5,886 bases of DNA from assembly GCA_938012815.1 (NCBI GenBank), contig CALLVV010000081.1:1-5886 (forward strand). The letters run 5' to 3'. The number at the start of each line of letters is the position of its first letter. Positions within the stretch are counted from its first letter, which is position 1. Positions 5,818 through 5,886 of this stretch are shown in pieces. Source of the DNA: an uncultured Propionibacteriaceae bacterium (GTDB lineage Bacteria > Actinomycetota > Actinomycetes > Propionibacteriales > Propionibacteriaceae). Both the position numbers and the translations under genes were made by a program. The notes below the pieces were generated by a model, which saw only the letters and a list, made by a program, of their open reading frames with translations, had not been told where the DNA came from and ran no database searches.

Positions 5818-5886
<69 letters not shown>

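Overview
This window comes from a GC-rich genome (about two thirds G+C by eye, codon third positions mostly G or C), almost certainly an actinobacterium. The gene order shikimate genes, efp, nusB, together with GTG starts and short ATGA/GTGA-type overlaps, is typical of that phylum. The protein wording (EF-P opening with STNDLKNGMVL, CarA with NTGWNDEDDES, CarB opening with MPRRTDISSILVIGSGP) also fits. A Propionibacteriales/Propionibacteriaceae-like relative is my best guess, but this rests on remembered family sequences, not on a search.

All eight recognisable genes lie on the + strand and are packed almost without gaps. Region 1 (1-3565) is a shikimate-pathway cluster: the 3' part of aroE (shikimate dehydrogenase, cut by the window edge), aroC (chorismate synthase), aroK (shikimate kinase) and aroB (3-dehydroquinate synthase). 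aroC/aroK and aroK/aroB each overlap by 4 bases (GTGA), so translation is probably coupled. Together they supply four of the seven shikimate-pathway steps. The dehydratase gene (aroQ/aroD), aroA and the DAHP synthase gene are not here.

Region 2 (3566-4603) holds efp (elongation factor P) and nusB (transcription antitermination factor), which overlap by 8 bases. The 56-base gap before efp is the largest in the window and carries a plausible actinobacterial -10 element, so efp-nusB may have its own promoter inside the run.

Region 3 (4604-5886) starts only 19 bases after nusB with carA (small, glutaminase subunit of carbamoyl-phosphate synthetase), followed by the first 28 codons of carB (large subunit). 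The 50-base carA-carB gap is bridged by a possible 25-codon open frame with a good ribosome binding site.

No stretch over 300 bases lacks a gene. I see no RNA gene, mobile element, CRISPR array, phage gene or clear intrinsic terminator. The window is mostly conserved housekeeping sequence and I found no convincing new multi-gene system. Points worth a second look are the possible bridging microprotein between carA and carB, the PGKGN loop of EF-P, a possible leaderless start for aroC, a short insertion in AroB next to a zinc ligand, and the two compact junctions (aroB-efp, nusB-carA) where relatives often carry additional genes.
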